From positions 1,532,118 to 1,596,117 of the forward strand of contig VWZP01006707.1 in assembly GCA_013396995.1 (NCBI GenBank): a stretch of DNA of 64,000 nucleotides, written 5' to 3'. The translations under genes and the position numbers were made by a program. The notes beneath the pieces are model-generated. The model did not search any database, had not been told where the DNA came from, and worked only from the letters and a program-made list of their open reading frames with translations. Source of the stretch: Dicaeum eximium. Lineage: Eukaryota; Chordata; Aves; Passeriformes; Dicaeidae. Shown one piece after another: positions 40,001 through 54,711 of this stretch; position 1 is the first letter of the stretch, and each line of letters opens with the position of its first letter.

Positions 40001-43000
40001 TTATACATCTGTGATAGAGGCAGGTCCTGCTTGTGCAATTAATCACACTTGGTCATATTTAAGAGTGGCATTTCTTCAGCCCAACTATGAAGCCTAGGGC
40101 CAGAGACTGCTCACTGAGCTGTCAGGGAGACCAAGAACTCAGAGATAAAAGGTCTCTGGGAGGAGGAAGTCTCTAGGAGTGTTGAACCTGTGTGGGTCTC
40201 ACCAAGTGCTGCTCTTCTTTGCTCTATCCAGAAGATTCACAAGACAGAGCTGGAAGGACAGTACTGGACAGCATTCAGACATCTTTTCCTGTCCTTGCTG
40301 CCTTAAAAATAGAAATATATCTGAGGTGCAAAACAACCTGACCCAACTTACAAGCAGTTTTCTAGATTTCTTTTCAGAAAAGGTCAACATGACAAGGTCA
40401 CATAGGCTTTTATGGAATCTGCTTGCCAAATCTAAGACAGCACTCAAGAACATTATTGTTCCAAGTCCCTTATGGATCTGTCTCCAATGATGAGACCTTT
40501 GAGACCATGGAGACAATTCAGACCAGGGTTCAGAGAACTTCTGTGTGCAATTTTTCTATCATTTCCATCTAAAACTAAGCTTTCCGTTGAATTACAAGTT
40601 CTTCTTTTTAATAATGCACTTACCACATGAGTTATATCTCCCTAGACATCTTGGTGAATGTTGTTTCTGGTTCTTTAGGGTAGCTTGTTAGCATACTGTG
40701 TGTATCTGCGAGGGCCAGACAGCATGGCACTAGCACAGTGAGCTTTCTCCAAGAGCTTTTAGCAAGCCCACAGGCTTCCTAACCTGCAGGCTGGCAGCTG
40801 TCTGTTAGTGGAATGCCAGGAAAAAAATAGGATGCCCCTTCACAAGGATTAGGTGTGCAATCAAGAGCGAGTGTCTGAGCACAGTCCAAATGTACAGGAC
40901 TAACTGCATGCTGTCACACGTCTAACCAAAAAAATTCAGGAAAGGCTTGATTCTCCTGCATTGTAGACATGACACAGGTTCCAATATAAGAAACTAAGAT
41001 CAGCATATGGAACAAAAAAACACTTTAGGAGTGCACCATGATCCTCATTAAAAAATGAATACACAAATTACCATCTAGAATTAAGTATCATATGAGAAAA
41101 AGGGGCAATAAGCTGCGTTTTGTAAAAGACCTGCATCATCTGCTACACCACTGATAGAAATAAAATAAAACAAGAGGAAAGAGAGCTCTGAGCAACTGCA
41201 TTTATATTAGTGAGATAGGAGGGGAGGGGAGAAAAAAGCCTTCATTATTCACTGACAGGACTGATAGGATAAGTTGTATTTACAAAGAATGCATTAGTTA
41301 TCCACTGTTTTTCTTCCAGAGGAAGCTGAGGAGGGCTCTGTCTTCCCAGCTTCCAGGGGAGACAAGGCCTCCATGCCTCAAAGTGCAGCTGCTGCACATT
41401 TCCTTCCAGAAAGTGCTCATAATGGCACAAGGTTTCCATATCCCTTCATCTAGGCACTGCCTTCTGCTCTCTGACAGACACTGACTGGGAAGATGCAGCT
41501 GGAAAATGGATCCTTCCAATTGGCATAGGCCCACACTATCTCAAGGCTTGGTCTATTAAACACACATCAAAACAGCACTGCCAGCTCTGGTGGGAGGAAG
41601 ACGCAGGAAAATCCTGAGGCTGCAGCTTCTCTAGTAGCTGTCACTGTTATCATGAAAGCTCATCCACAAAGGAAGAGTGCAAGGCAAGCAATTCACAGGT
41701 TTTGAAAAGACAGCCACTCCTCTTTTCCTCTCTAAAGTTGCCGCATGCTGCAGAAAGCCCAAAATACACAGAGACTCTCCCCTAGCCAGGGCAGTCTGAA
41801 GTGTCCGACCTACACTGTACTTCTGCATGGCTTCTGTACCTGCTCCAGCTTTCTGAGCACACCTCATCCCCAGCAGTCAGACAGGAATCATCTCCTCCTG
41901 CGCACCTCCTTGTTCTGTGTTGGCTCCAGCCAACAAGGAAGGCTGCAACAAGAAGGACATGCCCCTCGGTATGAAGGGCACCAAGGAAATGCTGCTGCTG
42001 TGCCTCCACTAGCACCTGCAGAGAGGTTCGCATTCCAGAGGGCTGGAGGGTCAGGCAGGCTGAGGAATTCAACAGTAGTCACAGAGTAAATATGCTGTCC
42101 CTTCAAACGCTGAGCTGTTATCAACTCTTCAAGAGTTTCTGTGCTGTGGGGAATCTGCCTCCAGTTCATATGAGAAATTCTAGGAAGTTCTCAAATTCCT
42201 GAGAAGAGGGCTGCCAGCTCAATGCATGTTTTACTGCTACTATACAAAAACCTGTTTATTCCTGCTAAAAAAACCACAAAAACCCCCACAAAAATCAAAC
42301 CTGTAACCACACTCTAGTCTGCCCTTCTAACAGTGATTTCACTGCCTCCTTCCCCTGCCTAGCGACTCATTCATCTGCACACAAAATAGCAAAGGGATTA
42401 TGCAGATGTTGCTTTGCTATCCTGACCTTCTTAACCTATACCCACATGCCATCAGTGATGTTGTGCGTTCACTGTCTCTTCAACCATACGTCAGAGGCTA
42501 ATTCCCTTCTGGCTGTACTCTCATTCACAAGCTGGATGATAATTCTCATCTCCTGCTACAGAGCTTCACAGGAACAGAGACAGAAACTCCCTGCATCAGT
42601 ACAACTGAGGTTCGGAGCACAGAACTAGTTGTAAAGCACAACAAAGAAGGACAGCACAGGCAGCGTACCCAGAGTTGTGTCCAGCTGAGGAGCAGCCGGA
42701 ACACTGAAAAACTAAATGCTCAGAGAGGCAGTCCATGGCATAGCCAGCATAGAGCATCTGTGGATGTCTGCCTAGGGAAGAGTAAGTGGGGGAGGAAACT
42801 GCACCAAGAGGGACAGGATTTCACTCTAGTGCCCAGCAGAAGCAGCCGTTCAAATGGAGCTGAGGCTACTGCAAAGGAGAAACAGAAGGTGGCTGAGCCA
42901 TCAGTTTGCATGCAAGCTGTTTCCTTCTCCTGGGTGAGTCTCTGTCTAACCCAGAAAAAGAGGCTCCACAAGTCCTGAAGAACAGGTCAGCAAGGATTTT

Positions 43001-44986
43001 CATAGTGATTACTTGACCACACTTATGGACACAGGAAAGTTGCGTCATATCCAGCAATGATAAAGGACCTTCGCTGTCCATTTCCTGCCTCACAGAGCCC
43101 GAGACGCTAACAGCAGCCTTGAACAAATCCATGAATGCACAGTGATATCTAGAGTGGGGAAACACCCTTGGTTCAGAACAGCATCTTGATAGATCTACAG
43201 CTGGGGAGATTCCAAGTGAACAGGAGGAAACATTCTGAAAATTGCTTGGCAAACTGGAGGAAGCATATAGCAGACACAGGACCAGGTGGCAGGGAAAGGT
43301 CTCTGGCAGTGACAGGGGTAACTTCTGCATGGCCATGACTGCAGTGATCACAGTCAACACTGCTGGTGAACTTTGTGTCAAGAGCAAAGAACCAGAAAAA
43401 TTAAATTCACAGAATCCGTCACCAGATCTGACAGATCACGCAGAGCACACAGGGAATCAGCAGGATTTCTAGAATCAGGTGATCTTGGTCTCAGCCTTGC
43501 CATCCCCACAGTTCTCCCCTATTTTCTGCAGTGCTTGAGGCATCTGCCCTGGGGAGCTGCAGGGCTAACACATCCACAGGCCAGAGTTGAGTCATCTTTC
43601 CAAGAACACAGTTTTCTCTGGAGCTTTGTGAGGAAGGAAAAAAACCCCAAACAAACAACAAAAACCAAGGCCTCCTCAAACCAAAATTCCTGAGACAAAC
43701 CCCAACCCAACAATACCACTGCTGAAACTTAGCCACCAACATAGCTAATAGTTCCCATGGTTGCGTTTTCATTCTTTTGGCAGGAAAGGTGTGTGGAGGA
43801 TCAAAGCAAAGTATACTACAGCACACATGGGTTACTAGACTTTGTGGTCATTTTCCTAGTTTTTAGGCCCCTTTTTCACATTTTATAAGCCATTAGAGTC
43901 ATGGTAATTCCCCATGCACGCTATGGCCATAGGACTGACTTTCATGACCTCCGGGACATTAAAAACACCAGCATCCCTAACACACCACAGCTAGCACAGA
44001 CACAGGCTATCAAAATCCTTTGGCTTTCCAGAGCCCTCTCTGCTACTGTGCCATGAATGGACAGATGGATGGCTCTCAAAGTGCCTTCCATCCATCTGCC
44101 TCCTCACCTCAACTAAGGGGACAGAAATCAGCCGTCCCTTGGATCTGATGATGATGAATCCAGCATCATGGACAAGCTGTTGCCTATAAGGACTCCAGTG
44201 ATTGCACAGATTTTTCTCCATAGGGTTAGAGAGAAGAAAAGTTCCAGGAGGCTGGGCTTCAGTGAATGAGACCTTGTGCAAGGGGATATCATGAGCAGCT
44301 GTCCCCTGAGAAGCCAAGACCTTATCTTTAAAAGTACAGCAGCAGAGAGAGAGATGGTGTAAAACTGAAGTGATAACCAAACTGCATAACATTTTCCTCT
44401 GGAACTGGCACTCATGAGCAGGAGACACCCAGCTTCTGATCTTGTTCCTGCTGGGCACCTTCTGTCCTTGCAAAAGAGCTCAAATCTTTATGGAAGTGTC
44501 TACTTCACAATCAAAGGTTTAATCACAGCATGAACAGACATATCCATGTTAGCACTACATCTCACTAGCAGGACTAGTAATAGTGGGATTCATAGACTTG
44601 AACACAAATGGTACAGGCCTGCTGAGGACTTACACTGTGCCTAAGCTGCTAGCCTCCACCGAAACCCACATCACTGGGACTTCAATGCTATTATCTCTAC
44701 ACCACTCTAAATAAAGTTAGTGAACTATATCCTTCATGCTGCAATCACATCTTGTGCTACACTACAAGCAGACTCAGCTCTCTCTTCATCAGCTTCAGAT
44801 GCTTAGTACTTGTGTTTAGACTAGGAGTAGCACAGTAAAAGGAATGGAGAGAAGGAGACATACAGAGAGAGAGAATACAGATACTGAGATACTACTGATT
44901 ATGCTTTGCTTGTCCAGTCTGGCACATTTTCACTCTCAAACACTGAGCACATCCAGAAACAAAATTTTACAATAGTAGTAATTGTA

Positions 44987-45010
44987 TAAATAAATAAATA
45001 ATAATAATAA
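44987..45010. repeat. (TAAA)n/(TAA)n microsatellite
   Basis: About three TAAA units are followed by about four TAA units in intron 2. Confidence 0.92.
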
Positions 45011-48000
45011 GAGAAAAACAAGAAAAGGAGAGACACATGAAGAACAGCTCCAGGAACTCACAGCACATGTGGGTGAAGTGATTACACTTCGTCTCTCACA
45101 ACTCCACTGTCCACAGTCATTTTCATTTTCAGTGCAATGAGCAGCCTCCAGAGAAGCTGGAGGTGAGTTTAGTCACACACAGGACTGGTCCTCCACCTCA
45201 GCATGCTGGCAGAACTACTTCCTCATTCAAAACTGTGATTACTCCCTTCCCTTGCCTTTTTACATCACATCAACCTGCAGGATGGGGCAGTACTGTAGTT
45301 ACTGTGCTCAATTTATGGCTCAGCTCTATACCTGAGTGTGCTAGTCCAAGGCTGAGTTAATGTTCTCCCAGGTCTGACAGTCAGAAGAGATTGCAAACAT
45401 AGAAACAAAAAAGAGGCCAGGCCTCAATCACCCATCACTTCATTCTTTTCCCTCCAAAAGGTAGGAATCAGAAAGAAAAGTGGTTTTCAAAATTATCCTT
45501 CTGAATTTTTAAAAGATTGGGCCACTGTCAAAGGCATATGGACAGGAACAAAAACGAAGGTACAGAACTGAAAGAGGCTTTGGACCAGGAAGGTCAGAAG
45601 AATGACACCAACAGAGCCATCATCAACAGGATTGAAGTCCATTCCAGTTGAGCATGTGCTTGTTGTACCACCAGCATGCTGCCAGGAGCTCAGGAGTCTG
45701 AACCATACTCAAATTACGAGCTACAGCTGGCTACCCAAGGCCACTGAGCCAAAGAAATTGAGAAGCAGATCACCCATAAACACACATTGCTACTAGCTAT
45801 GGATGTGTGTTTTGGACTTCTGGAACAATGAGGTCCACGAGGGCTCAGGTTATTGCTGGAACAAGAGCAAGTCCTCACCAGCTGATTGTATTTCCTTAAT
45901 TTCTCTTCACCAAGCAAAACCCTCAAAATACATAATTTAAGAAAATAATCAACCCTGCTAACAAAATCGTAGAACAGCTGAATACACTGTTTTCTTCTCT
46001 TAAAATTCACACAGTGTAAATCTGTTTAAGAGTCCCCAAAGTTGGAGACACACATGCTAACAGAATTTACCATAGAAACCAACTAGTTGGAACCCTAGGG
46101 ATCTGCAAACTAGTTAATTTTGCAGAAGTATCTAGGAAAGAGAGCACAAGAAGGACAGGGCAGAAGAAAACCCTCCATTCAGTTTGCATCACTACCAGCC
46201 CACTACTGGGCAAAGAAGCAGTCACTAGTACTCCCATATTCTCTATACTGCCACATCAAGAAAGCAAGTAAAATAGCCTAAAAATAAATGCAAAAACAGT
46301 TATTGGAGTAAAATAATATATCTGAAAGACAGGTGGCCTTACCCAAGAATTCAACAGGATACTTTAGGGACAGACTTGCTTAATTGTTACAGCAAGCTTA
46401 TACAAAAGAATCCTGTTAGTTTGTTTCAGAACTCTTCCAAGGGGACTGAGGGAAAGGCACTTGGGTGACAGGACCCGAGGAAAGAATGGATGTTCCCTGC
46501 AAAGCCCCGATGGCAAAGGTGCTTGGGTGAACCATGACAGCCTGCCCAGCTTGCTGACAAAGCACACTGGTCTGCCTGCACATGCAAACCCTCGTGCATT
46601 CCTCCCAGCTCCAGAGCTTAATTGTGAAAATATTTGAGTGACATCCCACCAGGGTACACAGGGGACACCATTGTGCCCAACGATCCAGGAAAGGCTACAT
46701 CTTGAGATGCACAAAGGCAGAAAGGCAGCAGCTGAGGGGGAAGGTCTAGGGAGATTAACATGTTTATCTCCTCGCTTAAGTCTCTTACCGGCCAATGGTT
46801 TCAGCACGATGGCAGCAACAGGACTAAAAATAAGAACTCAGGCATTACCAGTGACTCACCGTGCGGGCAATGACACTGCGAGGGATCACGTAGATAACCG
46901 CTCCCACTCTGGGAGCCTAGCTCTTCAATTGTATGAAATGACTTGCCACAGAGACAAGGAGACACTGCATGGAGACCTCTTCAGTCAAGTGATCTTACGA
47001 CAGTATGACATTCTCTTCAAACATGCAGTACCTTTAAATAGATAATCAGACCAATCTCAGACCCAAATGTTGGGTTCAGCACCTGACACGGAGGCTCGAG
47101 GGGATGGAAAACACCATTAAGACTACACTTCCAGGATATTAAAATTCCCTGCTAGAGATGATACTAACCACTGCTGGTCTTCCTTTCTGTCTGGATCATG
47201 TCTACCAGTAGATAAATTTCATAGGCATAGCAATTCCAGGATGTTGCATTAAAAGAGTTCCTTCAGCAAAGGCTAGTGCACATCAGCAAAGCCAGCACCA
47301 CAGTAAGACAGTGTTTAGCCTAAAGAACCTGATACTTCCTCCAAAATACCCCATATACCCATTAGATAGTATTTTAGTAATTCAGCTGCACAGAGATGCA
47401 ACAGCATCTCTGATTCTTTAGGTAAGCTACTGGAATTAAGGGTTTCAGTGGCACAGCTGTAGGATTTAACATCCCACTACAGCACTGATGTAGTACCCTA
47501 ACTTCCTCCCCCGAAAGGCCACAGCTAAGATAAAGACAGATTTTTTTTTAGTATCTCTAGGAAAAAAAGAGATCAGTCTTCTGGCACTGTCTGTGGTGCA
47601 GATTTGTACAACAGCAGGTAAAGTAGATCCCCTTGTTGCAAAGCTGGCAGTCACTGCAGTCACATCCTTCCCCTGCCTCTTGCTAATGGCCTTGTATCCT
47701 CTTTACTCCTGATGCTGACGCAAGCACTTGTGCAGCAGCGCACTGAACTGGATAACTGAACTGATCCATCATTAACCTGGTTCACCACACACCTATATAA
47801 GGAATTTGTGCTAGTACAAGGAGGGAACAGCCAGAAGAAAGGCTGCCTCTTTCAGCAGCAGCAGAGCTCATGCTGACTGAGACTGCTCATGTTGCTATGG
47901 GGGACAGTTCAACTACCCTTTGCTGTGATACTCCAAGATACTGCTCACATACAGTTCCTGTCAGACCATAAGGTGTTCTAGTCTGAATTACCCCTAGTTT

Positions 48001-51000
48001 CTGATCCATCATAAGAGAAAACTGTTCAGAGCTCCCCTAATATTCTCACTTCATAACTTCTGGCACTCATAGAGAGGCCATAATTTTTATAAGTACATAG
48101 GGAATATCTATCTTTACCATCCCCTCCTGATGTAGTGAAGAAAATTACTCAGTTCTGGAGATCAAAAAAAGTAGAGTGAGAATACAGCAACTTATTTGAA
48201 ATTTGCAAGGAGTCAGATCCTGCACCTAAAAGAAAGAAATAAAGCCCCATCTATAGAATACCAGGATACCACATGCAATCTGGATTGTATCAAGGCAAGT
48301 AGGACACTGCTATTGAGACAGCAGTGCTTAGAGATGGGCTGTTCAGCAGTCAGTGAAACACAGCCATTTCCCAAGAAGTAATTATGCAGTTGGCTGCTTA
48401 CAGTCAGAACCAAGGATCTCTCCCATGAGAACAGACACTTCCTGATATCCCTCAGGTTGCCTACTGCTCTTTAACAAGAACAGCCAAAACTAGAGTATAC
48501 CAAAACTACTACACTCCTAAATCTGCATTTAGCTCCCTCTCATTCATTTAATATACTGGAGAACTTGCAAGGGGCAGCATCTTCTCCTATGTCTATAAGC
48601 ATATAGAGCAATTCTCTCTCTAGCTCTAGCTGGCCAGGAAACCACCAGGTCAGAGCACTGAGGCATTTACAGTATCCAAAGTTAACACTGGAGACAGATA
48701 AGGTTTCCCTGTTGGTCCTACAAGAACAGAATGGAGCCACACATCAAGAATTATTCAAATATTAGAGAAATAGGACACTTGACTCCACAACTAAAAGAAA
48801 GCTTCAAGGGGACAGCAACTGATCCAGAAAAACACATCAGTGACTGCTTATGTGAGAAGTTCTTCTTTATTACAGCCTATACATAATTCTGCATGCTAAG
48901 AGAAAAACCATGAAGATAGCTCCACAGGAACAAAAAAAGTGAAAACATGTCTGGGGAAAGCAGCTACCAAATTGCCCAGGCAGGTGTGGGAGGAAGGCGT
49001 TGCAGAAGGAAGAGCCAGGCGACATCACCAAGAGCCGTGGCCAGCAGGAAGGGCTGTGCCAGACCCACACTGATGGCAAGCTGCACTGCTGTGGGCTAAG
49101 ATAAACCTGTCTTGGCCTCTCTGATCTGCAGCACAGGGAAGACAAGATAAGCAGTGTCCAGAGAGGGAAAACACCCATTTTACCAGGAAAAGAGGAGATT
49201 TTGAAGAGTTTGCTTTGTTTATCAAATAAGCAGGTCCTCGTATAGGAGGACTTGGGGCAGTTTGCTTCCTGACATGAGAGGTGAAAGAGGGCAACATATC
49301 TCAGAAAACCAAATGTCTGCTGTTCTAAGGAGCTTTTCCAGTCTTCTCTGCCTCTTGCTGAGTAAACATATTTTGCCCTATCCAGCTATTCTGACAAGAG
49401 ACTGTCCTTAAGAACTTTTGGTTGCCTTCATAATAACAAGATGCATCCTTTAGTCTTAACCACTGGGTAAAATCAGTTTGCAACTCTGTGGTGATCAGAT
49501 GCTCCCAGGAATATAAGTCAGACAAGAGAAACAATGAGTCATATTTTGGCAAAAATACACCAGATCTTTATTTTGCATCTTCCTGTGTTCGTCAGTGCAA
49601 GGCTGCTTCCCTCTGCTCCTCATACTTTTAAAAGAGCAATAACTATTACTACTCACCCCTCCACGAAAAAAGCTTTATTATGTCTTCTGATTTTATGCTG
49701 AACCATCATATTCCCAACATGTTAACTGTCATCACCATGTCTGAGTTATGCAATAGGAGAATTCAGATTCAGCTCTAATTTAAGATACAGCTTCGTTCTG
49801 TGATCCCCTAGCCAATGACTGCAATTCAGTGGCCCCATTACTACTGTCGGCTTGGAATGCACTTTGAGATCCCTCAGCTTATGAAATTTTATTACAAAGG
49901 TAAAATATTTGCTCCTGGTTCAGTTCATAAGATTCTGATTAGCAAAGCTCTAAGGGCATCACTAGACCAGCTCTAATCATCTACCTCTGTAGGCCAGAGT
50001 GACCCAACACATGACAGCTTATTAGCAAATATTTCATGTTATAGTAAAGATCCTTCTGCTCAGCACATAAATTGTTAAAGTCTGCATTTACTATGTAGAA
50101 AATGCATGTTAACTTATAGACAGGTCATGACTAAGCATCAAGAAGAATTTGAAACACCCTTCAAACAAAATACAGATCTAGCATTTCATACTGGCTGCAA
50201 AAAGAATATCTAGCATTTCCTATGACAACTTCTAGCACTGGATTTTCAGATTCTTTGAACAATTAACTTAGCCTAATAGCTCCAGCGATAATAAAAGACA
50301 CCATTTTACAGAAACACAATCCAAGACTCAAAATTGTCTGCATTCTAAAAGCTTGAGGCCCAGTATCTCTCTCTGCTTTTCCACAGATGATGCCTGCCCA
50401 ACATTCTGACTTGCTTTGACCAGACATTAGCTACTTCTGAAAGAATGGAGACAGACAGGAGAGAAAAGGATTAAATAAAAAAAAAAAAAGAGGGGGAGCA
50501 TTGGGCTTTCTGTCTGAATGTAATACCAAACCTCAGCAGACACCAAAATGCAATGACTCCCTTATCACCTTATTATACAAGCTATGAGTAAGGTTTTTAA
50601 GGAAAAGGGCAATATTGCCCCAGAGATACCCATTTGCTATAGGTGCTTCTAATAAAGGGCACTTCTTGGTGTCTCCTCCTCCATACCAGCTACACAGAAA
50701 CTATGCTCCAATATCCAAACGTTAAATGCACTTTGAAGTGGCACCCAGCCATTTATCCAGATTCAGTCCAGTCAAAAGACATTCTAGACATCTTGGAAGT
50801 GATGGCAGATTGTGACAAACTATATCTTTGTTCGCCATGCTCTTTTGCATACTTCTCACAAGTCATAGAAAGGGAGAAGGAGAAGTGGCAGCTATTGCAG
50901 GAGACATTATCTCTTAGCAAGGGATTCATAGATGCAAAAGCCTTCCTTCCCTACCAGCCAACAGTTAACCCAGGAGTGGGACTAATAAAACACTGAACTG

Positions 51001-53979
51001 CACCACTGAATGACCAAGTCAGTGGAGAGAGAGGAAGAACATTTATATAGAGCCAGTAGGCATAACACATATTTTTAAAAATTGAATACTTCAGTTCTGT
51101 TCCAAAATACCTAGAATTTTAAAAAAATTGCAGAATTAACATTGCCCATGCAAATTGGTAGTGACGCCACATCATAGACGTGATCAGAGAACGCATGATT
51201 AGATGTTTGATCCTGAGGAATGCTTGGCAATGGGAATGTCAAGATAAATTATGCCCAGTAATGCTCAGTGCTTCCATCTCAAAAACAGACAAGCGAAGGA
51301 GAGCATGAGGCAGTTAATAAAGTCCCAGTTTTAGCACAAGTTTACATCATGGTATTCAAATTTGCTAACTACGTTTTCCCTTCCTTCTGTTAACACCTTA
51401 TTAGAAGACATTAAATTCCAGGGGAAATCATCTCTGGTTTGATTTTTCAGTAAGGAAATCCCAATCTTTTGAAACACACCAGTCGAAGAAAACAGAGCAG
51501 AGGCATATCCTTGCAATTCTGGGTCAAACTCACAAATCTTGGACTTGTGGCAGTGTACAGCAGGAGAGCAAGACCTGGAAAAGAAAATCTGGCCAAATGT
51601 GCATGCAAAGCTGGCACTGGTGAGTGGCTTTGGCCATCAGGACACAAAACACTTTGCACCGAGAACTAATTTCTCCTCTCACCTCCAGAGCAGTGCTCTG
51701 CACACCCCCATCAATTCTCTGCTCCCACTTCACCACCAGCCACCTCCTTCTCCATGCACTGGTCTGCTTCCCGTCTAACAATTTTGCAGCTTCACTGGGG
51801 ATGCAGCAGCTCACCATGCAGCATATTTCTCAGCTCCATTTTAAAGGAAGCTCCTAGCCAATGCTCTTACATGCCCTAGGTATCTACTGGATTCCAATTT
51901 CCACACAGAAACAGCTTCAGAAGCCTGTTTTCAAGGTCATTGTCTCCCCCAGATGGCTCAACAGTCCCTATAGTAGAGGTTGAGTGCTCTGTGGCAAACA
52001 CTCCAACTCTTCTCTTCCACAAAGGACACACATATTAGCATATAACATGTCCTGAAAAATTACAAGAACCTCTCAAAACCTGCTAGAGGCAAGGACAAAG
52101 TGGTTTGAAATGCTTTCTTTATAGCACAGGAACAGCTCCTCTGTAAGCAGACACTGACACCTTTGTGCTTAGCACCAGAGGATAAAGAAAGAAGAATCAC
52201 CACTGAGCTGGACACTGTCTGTGCATCTAGGACTGCTTCGAGCATGTGATCCTGCCACAGATGGCTGTTAATAGGATGGTGCCTTCTTGGAAGATGCAGT
52301 TCAATTAAAGTGGGGTGTGGTACCATTAGCTTGAGTTGGCAGCCAGGGTACAGAACCAAGAAATTAAGTCTGTCTTCAATAATCAATGCTGCCGCCAAAG
52401 TGGGAGAAGAAACATCCCCTTTATATGAAAATCTCTCCTTTGTTCTAAGATGTGCCCACTTTGTCCCACAGCATGGAAGTTCTCCTAATATACAGACTAC
52501 TTATAACCACAAAAATTACCACTGTAATTCTTAACACAAACACTAACAGAACAACCAGAGAAATCTTTTTCAGTGAAGATGGACAAGGTGGTCCCATACT
52601 AAGTGAGGTTATTCCAATAGGCTGGCATAACAGGCTGGCATGACAGTCTGTCCTAACTGAAAAGGAAATTACTGAAATGTACATGGGAGTGCAGTACAAG
52701 GGAGTGGGAGGACACCAAGGCAGAGATATAGGTAACTTTCACTTCTCTCACTTTCCCTGTAATGCCTTACTATTTATTCATATGAACAGCCATCACCCAG
52801 GCAGTCTCCTTTTGTCTTTTCCTAAGCAGCAATGCAGGGGTTTTTGTATTTCAAACCCAATAAAATAATGGCCAATCCTCCCCTTTCCTTAAGCAGGATT
52901 ATTCACATATTGAAAAGCAACGCATATCCTGTCTAACTAAAACAGCACATGATGCGGAGGTGGCAACACACTAAAATACAAACATAGCCAGATGAATAAT
53001 TATGTAAAAAATCACTTTACTCCATGCAACTGCTCTGTGTTGTTGACTCAGATGTGTTCATTTGAACAGACAAAAAAAGGGTTTTACTACTGCCGCTCCC
53101 ACTGAGGCTTGGGAAAGCAAAGCCAAGCCTACATGCCCCAGTCTCAGCGAGGCTCAGTCTGGGAAGCTCTTTAGCTCTAGAAGCCCCAGCTCTGCAAATC
53201 CCCAGCAGGAACTGCAGATCACGGGCACATATGTAGGAGAATAATTCATTTCAGAGCCAAGACTGTGCTCCTCCCCCACCCTTTAAATTAAATAAGCCAA
53301 GAAAGAGTACACAGCCATCTCCAGCCATCATTCTTGGAGAATTATTTTCCTGACTAGCTCTGCACTTTAAGGATGCCATTTTTCATTATTGTTAATAGGT
53401 CTCATTAACTAGAAGCTCTTAAGCACAAGACCATTACTAAATACAGTTTACACTGCACAAGAGCAATGCCCTTATTGTGGCAAGGGCAGGAGGGAAGGAA
53501 ACAGTTTGCCTTTCCATAAATACCAATAATTCAAAACCAAGCACTATTTTCCCCTCAGTTGGGTTCACAGTTACTTCAAATTAGTAGACAGGTAAGAGAA
53601 GGATGGTTTTAAAGATCTCCAGTTTGCAATTAAGCTGTACCTCATGACTTAAAAATGAACACCACTTCATTTTAAAACAGAAGCTTTACTCAAGCCAAAC
53701 TTTCAGACCTTTCTGGGGTTAATGATCACATCATGGATTTATAAAGATATACAACCACACCCTTAAATTTCAGGCACATAAGCAGCTTACAGAAACAAAT
53801 ACTATATTTCAGAAACAAATACAAATATTTCCCCTCTGTCCCTCTTGACACATACAGACTGAACAGTGAACTCTCACTTCTGCTGAAAGCCCAAAGAGAA
53901 GGGTGAACAAGAATTTCACTTTTATGAAGCTACAGAACTACAGAGCACAGGGAAAGTTGGCTTCTTCCTAGAAGGGTCA

Positions 53980-54711
53980 GCCCAGGCCGATGTTCAGAGG
54001 GATGTGAACGTGTTCAAGAAGCAGGCCCATGGGAATCTCATTACATTTAACAAGACCAAGTGCAAGGTGCTGCACCTGGCTGGGGCAACCCCAGCTATCA
54101 ATCCAGGCTGGGGCATAAACCAATCCAGAGCAGCCCTGCCGAGAACTTGGGGGTGCTGTTGGATGAGACACTGGACACAAACCAACAATGTGCACCTGCA
54201 GTGCTGCCTTCAGCTCTGGAGTCCCCAGCACAAGAAGGTCATCAGTCTGTTGGAACAAGTCCATAGGAGGGCCACCAAGTTGATTAGATAGATCTAATCA
54301 ACTTCTCCTATGAGGAAAGGCTGAGACAACTGAGATTGTTCAGCCTGGAGAAGAGAAGGTGTCAGGGTGACCTAACTGCAGCCTTCCAGTACCTGAAGGG
54401 AATCCACAAGAAAGATGGAGAGGGACTACTCACAAGGGTATGTAGCCACAGGACAAGGGGGAATGTCTTCAAACTGAAAGAGGTTTAGACTAGATATTAA
54501 GAAGAAATTCTTCCCTGTAAGGGTGGTGAGGCTTTGGCACAGGTTACTCAGAGAAGCTGTGCCTGCCCCATCTGTGGGAGTGTTCGAGGCCGGGTTGGAT
54601 GGCACTCTGAACAACCTGGACTTCTGAAAAATATCTTTGTCCACGCAGGGAGGCTAGAACTAGATGATCTTTAAGGTCCTTTGCAACCCAGGCCATTCTA
54701 TGATTCCATGA
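53980..54711 (+). mobile_element. CR1 LINE, 5'-truncated, with intact 3' end
   Basis: This is non-LTR retrotransposon sequence of the CR1 family in plus orientation, antisense to CAMK2G. It starts in the C-terminal part of the reverse-transcriptase ORF: GGCCCATGGGAATCTCATTA, then AAGTGCAAGGTGCTGCACCT. It continues through the segment GCCTGGAGAAGAGAAGG and the 3' UTR, and finishes with GATGATCTTTAAGGTCC and the terminal ATTCTATGATTC-type repeat at 54,693-54,711. About 150 bp of consensus is missing near 54,190-54,210, and a palindrome sits at 54,279-54,302. Frames are broken, so the copy is inactive. This family and tail are the main evidence for a bird genome. The 5' boundary is approximate. 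Confidence 0.93.
54279..54302. repeat. Perfect 11-bp palindrome with 2-nt spacer inside CR1
   Basis: Arms GTTGATTAGAT and ATCTAATCAAC are exact reverse complements around AG. The palindrome falls where the CR1 consensus has a non-palindromic segment, between the block GAGGGCCACCAAG and TCTCCTATGAGGAAAGG. It therefore looks like a local fold-back (template-switch) mutation in this copy. Confidence 0.9.

Noticed and set aside
42866..43387. Longest open frame in the window (173 codons, minus strand).
   Set aside because: For 64 kb read in six frames at this base composition, a longest frame of roughly 150-170 codons is expected by chance. The translation has no recognisable domain or family resemblance.
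50643..50996. 117-codon plus-strand frame with a charged segment.
   Set aside because: Within chance length, no known family, and no splice or promoter context supporting a gene.
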